Shown piece after piece: positions 19,284-27,077 of a DNA stretch of 33,384 bases. The first letter of the stretch is position 1. Every line of letters starts with the position of its first letter. Below the pieces are notes generated by a model. It saw nothing but the letters and a program-made list of their open reading frames with translations, did no database searches and had not been told where the DNA came from. A program made the translations under genes and the position numbers. Source of the stretch: an uncultured Caldilineaceae bacterium (GTDB lineage Bacteria > Chloroflexota > Anaerolineae > Caldilineales > Caldilineaceae); the NCBI GenBank assembly GCA_951813625.1, contig CATOTS010000025.1, positions 1 to 33,384 on the forward strand, written 5' to 3'.

Positions 19284-21242
19284 ATGGCAGGGATGCAGCC
19301 TGAGGCGACGATGCAGCCGGCGGCGACGATGCAGCCGGCGGCGACGATCCTGCAGCACTTTCTGCGGCAGGTCGAGTCGAACGACGCTGAAAAGGTCGCG
19401 CTGCGTCAGAAGGCGCTGGGCATCTGGCGCGAGTACAGCTGGCAGGAGTCGTGCGAGCAGGTGCGGGACTTCGGGCTGGGGCTGCGGGCGCTGGGCCTGG
19501 AGCGCGGCGAGCACGTCGCCACGATCGGCGACAACGATTGCCAGTACATGTGGGCGTATCTCGGGCTGCTGGCGGTGGGCGGCGTGCAGGTCGGGCTCTT
19601 CACCGACGCCACTGCCGAGGAGGCCGCCTATATCATCGCGCACGGCGACGCCCGCTTCGTCCTTGCGCAGGACCAGGAGCAGGTCGACAAGATGCTGGCC
19701 GTGCGCGCGCGCATCCCCAAGGTCGAGCGCGTCATTTACTGGGACGAGCGGGGCCTGTGGGACTACGACGAGCCGTGGCTCACGCCCTACGAGGAGGTGT
19801 GCCGGCTGGGCCGCGCGCTGGCCGCGCGCGAGCCATCGCGCTTCGAGGAGGAGGTCGCGCGCGGCCGCCCGGATGACCTGGCGATTCTCTGCTACACTTC
19901 GGGCACGACCGGCCGTCCCAAAGGGGCGATGATCAGCAACGACAACATCATCAGCACGACGGAAGCCTTCACCGAGGTGGCCCCTGTTCAGGCAGACGAC
20001 AATCATGTGAGCCTGCTGCCGCTGGGCTGGATCGCAGAACACGCCTGGGGGGTTGCGCCGCATTGCCTGTACGGCATGATCATGAATTTTCCGGAAAACC
20101 TGGAAACGGTGCGCGAGGACGTGCGCGAGATTGCGCCGAACCGGGTGCTCTACAACTCGCGCTTGTGGGACGGGTTGGTGGGGACGATCCAGGTGCGCAT
20201 GGCCGAGACTTCGCGGCTGAACCGCACGCTCTACGAACTCTTTCTGCCGGTTGGACAGCGTGTGGCGGACAAGAGGCTGGCGGGCGAGGCGGTATCGCCG
20301 GCTCTGCGGGTGGCACAGAGCATCGGCAACTGGCTCATTTTCGGTCCGCTACGCGATAAACTGGGCTTCACCAATCTGCGCGCCGCGTACACTGCGGGGG
20401 GCGCGCTCAGCCCGGATGCGATGCGCTTCTTTCATGCGCTCGGCATCAACCTGAAACAGATATACGGTTTAACTGAAGTTTCCGGCGGTGGTACAATGCA
20501 CCGGGACGGCGATATCAAGTTTGCGAGCATCGGAAAACCGGCGGCGGGCATATCGGTGCGGACAGATGAGGACGGGGAGATTCAGATCGGGGGCCCTACC
20601 GTTTTTCAGGGATATTTCAAGAACGAGGGCGCGACCGCCGAGGCGCTTGTGGAGGAGAACGGAACGCGCTGGTTCCGCACTGGCGACGCCGGCTATATCG
20701 ACGATGACGGCCACCTGATCTACCTGGACCGGATGAAGGATATGATCACGCTGGCCGGCGGCGAGCGGTTCGCGCCGCAGTTCATCGAAGGTCGGCTCAA
20801 GTTCAGTCCCTACATCCTGGACGTAATGGCGGTGGGCGGGCTGGCGCTGGAATACGTCACCGCGCTGATCATCATCAACTTCGACAACGTCGGCAACTGG
20901 GCGGAGAAGCAGGGCATCGTCTTCACGACCTTCGCCGACCTTTCGCAAAAGGCAGAGGTCAGTGAACTGGTCCGCCAGGCGGTGGCGGAGGTGAACGCCA
21001 ACATGCCGCCGGGAAGCAGGGTGCGGCGCTTCGTGCTGCTGCACAAGGAGTTTGACGCCGACGAGTCGGAGATGACCCGGTCGCGCAAGCTGCGCCGCGA
21101 TGTACTGTACACACGCTACGCCGACATGATCGAGACGATGTACGCCGGCGAGGAGCGGTTCCACGTGCGCACACCGGTGCGCTACCAGGACGGCAGCGAG
21201 GGCGTGGTGGAGATGGATTTGCGGATCGTGGATAGTGGGTAA
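19284..21242 (+). CDS. Long-chain acyl-CoA synthetase (AMP-forming), FadD15-like
   Basis: This 652-aa adenylate-forming ligase activates a carboxylic acid to acyl-AMP and then acyl-CoA. It has the P-loop YTSGTTGRPKG (204-214), YGLTEVSG (394-401), TGDAGYIDDDG (466-476) and LDRMKDMI (481-488). The C-terminal FHVRTPVRYQDG block is typical of ligases found inside Liv-type clusters. Its position between livG and livH suggests that the imported substrate is a carboxylate that is CoA-activated on entry, perhaps a fatty or aromatic acid; this is inference. The N-terminus contains three 6-residue repeats (MQPEAT, MQPAAT, MQPAAT) that each offer an ATG, so the exact start is uncertain; the conserved part begins at TILQHFLRQVE. 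Confidence 0.9.
   Translation: MAGMQPEATMQPAATMQPAATILQHFLRQVESNDAEKVALRQKALGIWREYSWQESCEQVRDFGLGLRALGLERGEHVATIGDNDCQYMWAYLGLLAVGGVQVGLFTDATAEEAAYIIAHGDARFVLAQDQEQVDKMLAVRARIPKVERVIYWDERGLWDYDEPWLTPYEEVCRLGRALAAREPSRFEEEVARGRPDDLAILCYTSGTTGRPKGAMISNDNIISTTEAFTEVAPVQADDNHVSLLPLGWIAEHAWGVAPHCLYGMIMNFPENLETVREDVREIAPNRVLYNSRLWDGLVGTIQVRMAETSRLNRTLYELFLPVGQRVADKRLAGEAVSPALRVAQSIGNWLIFGPLRDKLGFTNLRAAYTAGGALSPDAMRFFHALGINLKQIYGLTEVSGGGTMHRDGDIKFASIGKPAAGISVRTDEDGEIQIGGPTVFQGYFKNEGATAEALVEENGTRWFRTGDAGYIDDDGHLIYLDRMKDMITLAGGERFAPQFIEGRLKFSPYILDVMAVGGLALEYVTALIIINFDNVGNWAEKQGIVFTTFADLSQKAEVSELVRQAVAEVNANMPPGSRVRRFVLLHKEFDADESEMTRSRKLRRDVLYTRYADMIETMYAGEERFHVRTPVRYQDGSEGVVEMDLRIVDSG
19293..19346 (+). 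repeat. Three 18-bp tandem repeats at the 5' end of the ligase gene
   Basis: Units at 19293-19310, 19311-19328 and 19329-19346 read ATGCAGCC(T/G)G(A/C)GGCGACG. The last two are identical. Each starts with ATG in frame. Confidence 0.8.
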
Positions 21243-21244
21243 TT

Positions 21245-21287
21245 GTCTGAACTGTGATTTATCTGATTTTTGTGATTAACATGATTT
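21245..21287. repeat. AT-rich GTGATTT-type intergenic repeat
   Basis: The stretch after the ligase stop reads TGTGATTTATCTGATTTTTG and continues GTGATTAACATGATTT, a quasi-periodic A/T-rich run unlike the surrounding GC-rich DNA. No terminator structure is evident. Confidence 0.35.
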
Positions 21288-21333
21288 AGGGCACGGGATC
21301 AGGTGGGGGTCTTTGGTCAGGGAAGCAGGGGAA

Positions 21334-21459
21334 CGAGAGTTGGAGTTTGTCGCAGGCTGGGACCCGTTCCACGTGCGTGCGCCGGTGCGCCAGCAGGATG
21401 GCAGCGAGCACATCATGGAGATGAACCTACGGATAGTGGGAAGTGGATTTGGACGGTGA
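21334..21459 (+). pseudogene. 3' remnant of a second acyl-CoA ligase gene
   Basis: In the plus frame ending with the TGA at 21457, the translation reads VAGWDPFHVRAPVRQQDG and then SEHIMEMNLRIVGSG. This aligns over about 35 residues with the end of the adjacent ligase (YAGEERFHVRTPVRYQDG and SEGVVEMDLRIVDSG). Nothing upstream resembles the rest of the enzyme. The divergence indicates an old paralogue of which only the end survived, not a fresh duplication. Confidence 0.75.
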
Positions 21460-21501
21460 GATCGGTCTCCTGCGCAGAGGCGCCTCGACCGCCACTACAG
21501 C

Positions 21502-21599
21502 TACTGGCTACTGGCTACCGGCAACTGACCACTAGCTACTGGCAACTAGCAACTGGCAACTAGCAACTGGCAACTGGCAACTGGCAACTGGCAACTGAT
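21502..21599. repeat. Array of 14 heptanucleotide repeats ending at the livH start codon
   Basis: Fourteen 7-bp units (consensus AACTGGC, early ones TACTGGC) run without a gap and finish immediately before the livH ATG at 21600. The last units are nearly uniform and the first more diverged. The array occupies the place of the ribosome-binding site, and no Shine-Dalgarno sequence is present. Related heptads occur near 13698, 26061-26120 and 31905-31955. Confidence 0.85.
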
Positions 21600-22538
21600 A
21601 TGAATTGGCCTCTTGTACCGCAACAGTTTGTGACCGGCCTGCTCAACGGCGGGACGATCGGTTTGATCGCGCTGGGCATTGTGCTGATCTACAAGTCGTC
21701 GGAGGTGTTCAACTTTGCTCATGGGCACCTGGTGATGTTCGGCGCGTTCCTGACGTGGTGGTTTACCGGCGGCGGCGCGGAACCGGGCGGGGCGTTGATC
21801 GATTTGCCGCTGTGGGCGGCGGTGATTGCGGCACTGATTGCCTCGATGGGGCTTGGCCTGCTGATCGAACGGCTGGCGCTGCGCCCGATGACGGGGCAGC
21901 CGCTGCTGGCGATCATGCTGATGACGCTGGGGCTGGCCCAGCTTCTTGAAGGGGTGACGGCGGTCCTGTTTGGCGTGGCACTGAAGAGCAACTTCCCGAC
22001 ACCGTTTTCGCCCAGCGACGTGCTGGTCATCCCCTTCCCGGGGGCGTTCGGCGACGCTATTCGTTTGAAGTACACGCTGGTGGCCACATTTGTCGTTGCC
22101 GTTGTGGCCGCGTCGCTGTTCATCTGGTTTTTCAACCGGACGAAGACCGGCCTGGCGATGCGCGCCACGGCAGAGAGCCACGAGGTCGCGCGCTCGGTCG
22201 GCATCAAGGTGAGCCGCGTCTTCGGCCTTTCGTGGGGCATCGCCGGGGTGATCGCGACGCTAGGGGGCGTCCTGCTGGCGACGGTGAGCGGCGTGAGCCT
22301 GAACCTGTCGACGGTGGCGCTGATCGCCTTTCCTGCGATTTTGCTGGGGGGGCTGGAGTCGCTTGGCGGCGCGCTGCTGGGGGGCTTCGCCATCGGCCTG
22401 GTGCAGGCGCTGGTGCAGGCATCGCGTCTGATCGAGGTGCGGAACTCCGCCGAAATCGCGCCCTACCTCCTGTTGCTGGTCGTACTGCTGATCCGCCCTG
22501 AAGGGCTGTTCGGGCAGAAGCGAATCGAGAGAATATAG
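21600..22538 (+). CDS. livH: Branched-chain-type ABC permease (LivH-like)
   Basis: The 312-aa membrane protein has about eight hydrophobic segments and LivH hallmarks: LLNGGTIGLIALGIVLIYKSS and FNFAHGHLVMFGAF at the N-terminus, RTKTGLAMRATAES with the coupling region in the middle, and FPAILLGGLESLGGALLGG near the end. It pairs with LivM to form the inner-membrane channel. The start is fixed by the family N-terminus, but it directly follows a heptad repeat array and has no recognisable ribosome site. Confidence 0.92.
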   Translation: MNWPLVPQQFVTGLLNGGTIGLIALGIVLIYKSSEVFNFAHGHLVMFGAFLTWWFTGGGAEPGGALIDLPLWAAVIAALIASMGLGLLIERLALRPMTGQPLLAIMLMTLGLAQLLEGVTAVLFGVALKSNFPTPFSPSDVLVIPFPGAFGDAIRLKYTLVATFVVAVVAASLFIWFFNRTKTGLAMRATAESHEVARSVGIKVSRVFGLSWGIAGVIATLGGVLLATVSGVSLNLSTVALIAFPAILLGGLESLGGALLGGFAIGLVQALVQASRLIEVRNSAEIAPYLLLLVVLLIRPEGLFGQKRIERI

Positions 22539-22607
22539 ACCGTTCGTGAATCGTAGAGGGCGGTCCCGCCGCCCGCGAGCGCGAGCCCAGCCACCACCGG
22601 ATGTCCA

Positions 22608-23675
22608 ATGGCCGTACTGCGCCCCGCCGGCGATTTCGACCGCTCCTACAAGCAGGATATGGCGCTGCTGCGCCGTCCGTGGCACTACTGGCTGCTCGGC
22701 GTCAGCCTGCTGGCGGCCTTTACCGTGCCCCTGTGGGGCAACGCCTACGTCATCGCGACCGTCAATCAGGTCGCGTATACGATCATCGTTGTGCAGGGGC
22801 TGAATGTCCTGACCGGCTACACCGGCCAGATCTCCTTGAGCCAGGCGGCCTTCATGCTTGTGGGCGGCTACGCCTCGGCGCTGATCGTTACGCACGCCGG
22901 GCTGTCGTTTTTCATCGCCCTGCCGCTGGCGGCGTTGGTCGCGGGCGGCGTTGGCCTGTTGTTCGGCCTGACGAGTCTGCGGGTGAAGGGGTTTTACCTG
23001 GTCTTCGCGACGCTGGCGGCGCAGTTCATCATCCCGTGGATGAGCCGGCACACCTTCAAGGCGTACCTGGGCGGCTCAAACGGTGCGATCGAGGCGCCGG
23101 TGCCGCGGTTGGGCGGGTTGTACTTCGGCGAGGCGAGCAACTTCGTCTACATCTCGCTGATCGTGCTGGTGATCACAACCGTGCTGCTGTACAACATCTC
23201 GCGCACGCGGCTGGGGCGGGCGTTTGTCAGCGTGCGCGACAACGACCTGGCGGCGGAGCTGCTGGGCGTGAACCTGTTCACCTACAAGCTGCGGGCCTTT
23301 TTTATCGCGGCGCTGCTGGCGGGCGTTGCCGGCGCGCTCAAGGCGCACAGCCAGCGCGGGGTCGGGACCGAGTTCGGGTACGGCCTGAACGAATCGATCA
23401 TCTACCTGGGCATGCTGGTCATCGGCGGCCTCGGCACCAACCTGGGTCCATTTCTGGGCGTCGCATTCATCATCCTGCTGGAGGATCTTTCCGACCTGCT
23501 GGGGGGCGTGCTGGCCGCGGCCTTGCCTGAGCTTTCCGGGCAGCTTCTCACCTCATTTCGCCCTATCTTTTTCGGCATCGCCTTGATACTCTTTCTGATC
23601 TACGAGCCGCGCGGACTCGCCCACCGCTGGCAGCTGCTGAAAGCCGGCTGGCGGCTGCGTCCGTTCTCACGCTGA
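22608..23675 (+). CDS. livM: Branched-chain-type ABC permease (LivM-like)
   Basis: The 355-aa permease contains the LivM features NVLTGYTGQISLSQAAFMLVGGYAS, RVKGFYLVFATLAAQF and SRTRLGRAFVSVRDNDLAAELLGVN, the last being the ATPase coupling loop. IYLGMLVIGGLGTNLGPFLG and a terminal IYEPRGL follow. About eight to nine membrane segments. It lies 69 bp after livH; that gap includes a short hairpin built on GGGCGG/CCGCCC. It forms the channel with LivH. Confidence 0.92.
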   Translation: MAVLRPAGDFDRSYKQDMALLRRPWHYWLLGVSLLAAFTVPLWGNAYVIATVNQVAYTIIVVQGLNVLTGYTGQISLSQAAFMLVGGYASALIVTHAGLSFFIALPLAALVAGGVGLLFGLTSLRVKGFYLVFATLAAQFIIPWMSRHTFKAYLGGSNGAIEAPVPRLGGLYFGEASNFVYISLIVLVITTVLLYNISRTRLGRAFVSVRDNDLAAELLGVNLFTYKLRAFFIAALLAGVAGALKAHSQRGVGTEFGYGLNESIIYLGMLVIGGLGTNLGPFLGVAFIILLEDLSDLLGGVLAAALPELSGQLLTSFRPIFFGIALILFLIYEPRGLAHRWQLLKAGWRLRPFSR

Positions 23676-23757
23676 TTGGAGGACGGCGCGCCGCCGCGCC
23701 GGTCGGAAACTGTGCCGCGCCGTGCTCCCCTCGCGGTTTACGAGGCGTGAACGATGA

Positions 23758-23772
23758 TGTAGCATAGCTACA
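23758..23772. promoter_or_regulatory. 15-bp palindrome upstream of the livK-like gene
   Basis: TGTAGC-ATA-GCTACA is a perfect dyad centred about 39 bp before the start codon. It may be an operator; no regulator gene is adjacent. Confidence 0.35.
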
Positions 23773-23803
23773 GGTAAGAGATTCACACGAAAGGAGATTT
23801 TCA

Positions 23804-25195
23804 ATGAAGGGGATGCTATCGACCGGAATCCGGCGACCTGCCGCCATCACGTGCATCTTGATATTTTCGCTACTTGTAGCCGCCTGCGCGCCCATTGCCG
23901 CGCCTGAAGAACCGATGGCCGCCGAAACACAGCCGACGCCCGCGGCGCAGGAGGAAGCAGAGGCGCCGGCGGAAGCGCCGATGGACATCACCTGCGAAAA
24001 CACCTACGAGGGTGAAAGTCTTACGATCTACCAGCAAGCGGGCCTGACCGGGCCGCTGGCCACGCTGATGGGGACCGGCTTTATCAGTGCGGCGCAGGAC
24101 GCGCTCGACCAGATTAACGCCGATGGCGGCGTCTGCGGCGTCATGTTGAATATACGCGTCGAAGACACGCAGTACGCGCTCGAGCAGGAGATTCAGATCT
24201 ATGAGCAGTTTCGCGCGGAGACGCCCAAGCCGCTGTTCATCTTGACGGCCAACAGCGCCGCGACCGTTGCGCTCAAGGACCGCGTGGTCGAAGATGAGAT
24301 CGTCAACCTCGCCACCGGGGTCCACGCGCATTCGATTTACAACCCGGCCGATGGCTACTCGGTCGGGATGGTGCCGATCTATTCCGACCAGTTCGCCGGT
24401 TTTCTGCAGTTCGTGCATGACAACTGGGCGGACATTAAGCCGGAAGGCGCAGGGGATGCGATCACCGTCGGCGTAATCGGTTGGGCAAACGCGTTTGGCG
24501 CCGGCGCGACCACGCCAGAGGCGCTGGCCTACGCTGAATCTCTGGGCATCAGCGTGCTGCCGCTGGAGCAGCAGCCGATCGATCCGGCGGCCGACGTGAC
24601 CGGGCAGCTGCAGAATCTGCTGGTCAACGGCGCCAATGTGATCTACATGCAGGCTATTTCGTTCAGCATCACCCAGGTGATCGGCACGCTGCACGCGATG
24701 GGCTTCTATGATAAGGTCGTGCTCGGCAGCGTGAATTGGGGCATGAACCGGGACGTGCTCAACATTCTGGGCCAGAATGCGCCGCTTGCGGCCGGTTACT
24801 ATGGCGTCTTCCCGTACCTGTGGTGGACCGACACCGATTCGCCGGGCGTGCAACGGGCGCTGGAGACATTTTCGTCCAAGGGTTATCACGAGTCGGAAAA
24901 GGCTTTCACCTATCTGCTCATGTACAGCGCCATGTTCGGGATCGCCGACATTCTGACCGTTGCGATGAACAACGCCGGCTTTGACGGCCTGAGCGGGGCC
25001 GAGTTCCTGAAAGCAATGCAGGAGATGGGGACGGTAAGCGCGGCGGGCGTCTTTGAGATTAATGTCGAAGGCAGCAACCGTGCTTCCAACAAGGCGCAGA
25101 TCCGGCAGGCGCAGATAATGGACGACGGCAGCGTTGACTTCGTGGTCGTCCAGGACTTCATGACCCTGCCCGATATGCGGCCGAGTGCAGAATAA
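23804..25195 (+). CDS. livK: Liv-type substrate-binding lipoprotein
   Basis: The 463-aa protein has a lipoprotein signal with lipobox LVAAC (C28) followed by an acidic, Ala/Pro/Glu-rich linker (about 29-60). The type I periplasmic-binding fold starts at LTIYQQAGLTGPLA, and FISAAQDALDQINADGGVCG is typical of LivK/urea/amide-binding proteins. The linker and lipid anchor fit a cell-surface binding protein of a monoderm-like envelope such as that of Chloroflexota. It has a strong ribosome site (AAGGAG, 8 nt before the ATG) unlike the neighbours, consistent with higher expression. The ligand cannot be read from sequence; the ligase in the cluster hints at a carboxylate. Confidence 0.88.
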   Translation: MKGMLSTGIRRPAAITCILIFSLLVAACAPIAAPEEPMAAETQPTPAAQEEAEAPAEAPMDITCENTYEGESLTIYQQAGLTGPLATLMGTGFISAAQDALDQINADGGVCGVMLNIRVEDTQYALEQEIQIYEQFRAETPKPLFILTANSAATVALKDRVVEDEIVNLATGVHAHSIYNPADGYSVGMVPIYSDQFAGFLQFVHDNWADIKPEGAGDAITVGVIGWANAFGAGATTPEALAYAESLGISVLPLEQQPIDPAADVTGQLQNLLVNGANVIYMQAISFSITQVIGTLHAMGFYDKVVLGSVNWGMNRDVLNILGQNAPLAAGYYGVFPYLWWTDTDSPGVQRALETFSSKGYHESEKAFTYLLMYSAMFGIADILTVAMNNAGFDGLSGAEFLKAMQEMGTVSAAGVFEINVEGSNRASNKAQIRQAQIMDDGSVDFVVVQDFMTLPDMRPSAE

Positions 25196-25207
25196 CTTCA
25201 GCTCCCG

Positions 25208-25245
25208 GCAGCCGGTGGTCGTCAGACCTGGCGATCGCCGGCTGC
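25208..25245 (+). promoter_or_regulatory. Intercistronic hairpin between livK and livF
   Basis: Arms GCAGCCGG (25208-25215) and CCGGCTGC (25238-25245) form an 8-bp stem without a U-tract. Such stems after binding-protein genes usually protect the upstream mRNA and lower downstream expression. Confidence 0.4.
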
Positions 25246-25255
25246 TGCCGCGCCC

Positions 25256-26053
25256 ATGCTACAGATCAACAACATCGAAGTCGTCTACAGCGATGTGATC
25301 CTCGTGCTGCGGGGCGTCTCGCTGTCCGTGCCGGAGAAGCGGGTCGTCTCGCTGCTGGGCGCGAACGGCGCCGGCAAGTCGACAACGCTGAAGGCAATCT
25401 CGGGCCTGCTGCGCGCGCAGCAGGGCGCAGTGACACGCGGCAGCATCGAGTGGAACGGCGAACGCATCGACAACAGGAGGCCGGACGAGATCGTACAGAT
25501 GGGCATCGTGCAGCTGCTGGAAGGGCGGCGGCTGTTCGAGCACCTGACGGTCGAGGAGAATCTGCGCACGGGAGCTATTTTTCGCGGCACGAGCGAGGCG
25601 GGCTTGCGGCAGGACCTGGAGGAGGTCTACGGCTACTTTCCGCGTTTGACCGAGTTTCGCCGCCGGACGGCAGGCTATCTGTCGGGAGGCGAGCAGCAGA
25701 TGGTGGTCATCGGCCGGGCGCTGATGGCGAAACCCAAGCTGATGCTGCTGGACGAGCCGAGCCTGGGGTTGGCGCCGCTGCTGGTGCAGTCGATCTTCGA
25801 GGTTATTCGCCGCATCAACGCCGAATCGGGGGTGTCTATGCTGCTCGTCGAGCAGAATGCCAACGTGGCGCTGCGCGCGGCGAGCCATGCCTATGTGATG
25901 GAGACGGGCCGCATCGTTCTCGACGGCCCGGCTGAGCAGCTGGCGCAGAACGCCGACATCAAGGAGTTCTATCTCGGCCTGACCCAGGTGGGCGAACGCA
26001 AGAGCTATCGGGACGTGAAGCACTACAAGCGGCGCAAGCGCTGGCTGGGGTAG
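25256..26053 (+). CDS. livF: Branched-chain-type ABC transporter ATPase (LivF-like)
   Basis: The 265-aa ATPase has Walker A GANGAGKS (35-42), the LivF-type EGRRLFEHLTVEENL (89-103), signature YLSGGEQQ (141-148), Walker B LMLLDEPSLGLAP (162-174) and VEQNA in place of the H-loop histidine, as usual for LivF. The basic C-terminal tail (KSYRDVKHYKRRKRWLG) extends beyond classical LivF and is seen in Liv clusters that include an acyl-CoA ligase. Last gene of the cluster, convergent with the LLM oxidoreductase. No Shine-Dalgarno is evident. Confidence 0.92.
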   Translation: MLQINNIEVVYSDVILVLRGVSLSVPEKRVVSLLGANGAGKSTTLKAISGLLRAQQGAVTRGSIEWNGERIDNRRPDEIVQMGIVQLLEGRRLFEHLTVEENLRTGAIFRGTSEAGLRQDLEEVYGYFPRLTEFRRRTAGYLSGGEQQMVVIGRALMAKPKLMLLDEPSLGLAPLLVQSIFEVIRRINAESGVSMLLVEQNANVALRAASHAYVMETGRIVLDGPAEQLAQNADIKEFYLGLTQVGERKSYRDVKHYKRRKRWLG

Positions 26054-26099
26054 GACGGCAGTGGTCGGTGGCCGGTTTCCAGTGGCCGGCGGCCAGTTG

Positions 26100-27074
26100 T
26101 CAGTCGCCGGTTGGTTGCCAGCCGAGGGCGGGCGCGACCTGGGTGGCGACCTGTTCGAGCATCTCGAGGATGCGCGGCAGGGGCGGGTGGATGGGGTCGA
26201 ATTGGAGGATGAGGTCGGTGGTGTAGGGCAGCACGCGGTCGGCGGCCAGGTGTGCGGCGACGTCGTCGGGCGTGCCGTAGATGATGTGGGCGCGGTGGCA
26301 GAACTCTGCGGTGGAAAGATTGGCGGGAATGGCCCGCATCAAGAACTCTTCGATTTCGCGCAGCGCGGCCTGGCGGCTGGCGCCGAGGTAGATGCCGCGT
26401 GAGAGACCGATTCGGGGCGGCGTCGGCCGTTCACCCCACGCTGTACAGTAGGCGGCGGCCACAGGTTCCTGCTCCTGGCCCGCGGCCTGTTCTTCACTTC
26501 CAATGAAGCGGCTGAGCAGCAGACCGGCCCCGGTCTGGGCGGCGTACTGCGCGCCGCGCAGGCTGAGCGCGCTCAGCCAGAGGCGATCTCCGAGCGTGGG
26601 CGCTGCCGGACGCAGGCGCTGCCCGTCCTCGCCCAGGGTTTCGCCGGCGAGGGCTTTTTTGAGTGTGATCAGGCAGTCGGTGGTACGCTGGTGGCGGCTT
26701 TCGATTTCAACATCGAAGGCTTCGAATTCGTCGGCGTCGCTGCCGCTGCCGACGCCCAGTTCGAGCCGGCCGCCGCTGATGGTGTCGACGACGGCGGCGT
26801 CTTCGGCCACTCGCAGCGGGTGTTCAAAGGGCAGCACGATGATCGAGGTGCCCACCCGCAGCCGGCGCGTACGTGCGGCGACGGCGGCCAGAAATGGGAA
26901 GGGGGAGGGCAGGTAGCCGTCGACGTCCTTGAAGTGGTGCTGGGCGACCCAGCCGGCGTCGAAGCCGAGCTCGTCGGCGGTTTCGAAGATGCGGATGCTC
27001 TCGCTGTAGGCCTGGTCGGCGTCGGCTCTGCCGCGCAGATGGCTCATAAACCCGAGTCGAAATGGCTTGGACAT
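26100..27074 (-). CDS. LLM-class flavin-dependent oxidoreductase (luciferase-like)
   Basis: The 324-aa protein has the bacterial luciferase-like TIM-barrel pattern. The N-terminal LGFMSHLRG is followed by ETADELGFDAGWVAQHHF, where the histidines lie at the flavin site, and RLRVGTSIIVLPFEHPLRVAED and GRLELGVGSGSDADEFEAF complete the pattern. It would use reduced FMN or F420 to oxidise an unknown substrate. It starts 3 bp after the stop of the PLP-dependent enzyme gene, so the two are co-transcribed. Its stop lies in heptad-like sequence shared with the livF 3' side. Confidence 0.85.
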   Translation of the reverse strand: MSKPFRLGFMSHLRGRADADQAYSESIRIFETADELGFDAGWVAQHHFKDVDGYLPSPFPFLAAVAARTRRLRVGTSIIVLPFEHPLRVAEDAAVVDTISGGRLELGVGSGSDADEFEAFDVEIESRHQRTTDCLITLKKALAGETLGEDGQRLRPAAPTLGDRLWLSALSLRGAQYAAQTGAGLLLSRFIGSEEQAAGQEQEPVAAAYCTAWGERPTPPRIGLSRGIYLGASRQAALREIEEFLMRAIPANLSTAEFCHRAHIIYGTPDDVAAHLAADRVLPYTTDLILQFDPIHPPLPRILEMLEQVATQVAPALGWQPTGD

Positions 27075-27077
27075 ACC

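Noticed and set aside
21502..21599. Possible CRISPR or VNTR-coded peptide
   Set aside because: Unit length of 7 bp without spacers, and the open frame through it ends within the array; a simple tandem repeat in the livH leader.
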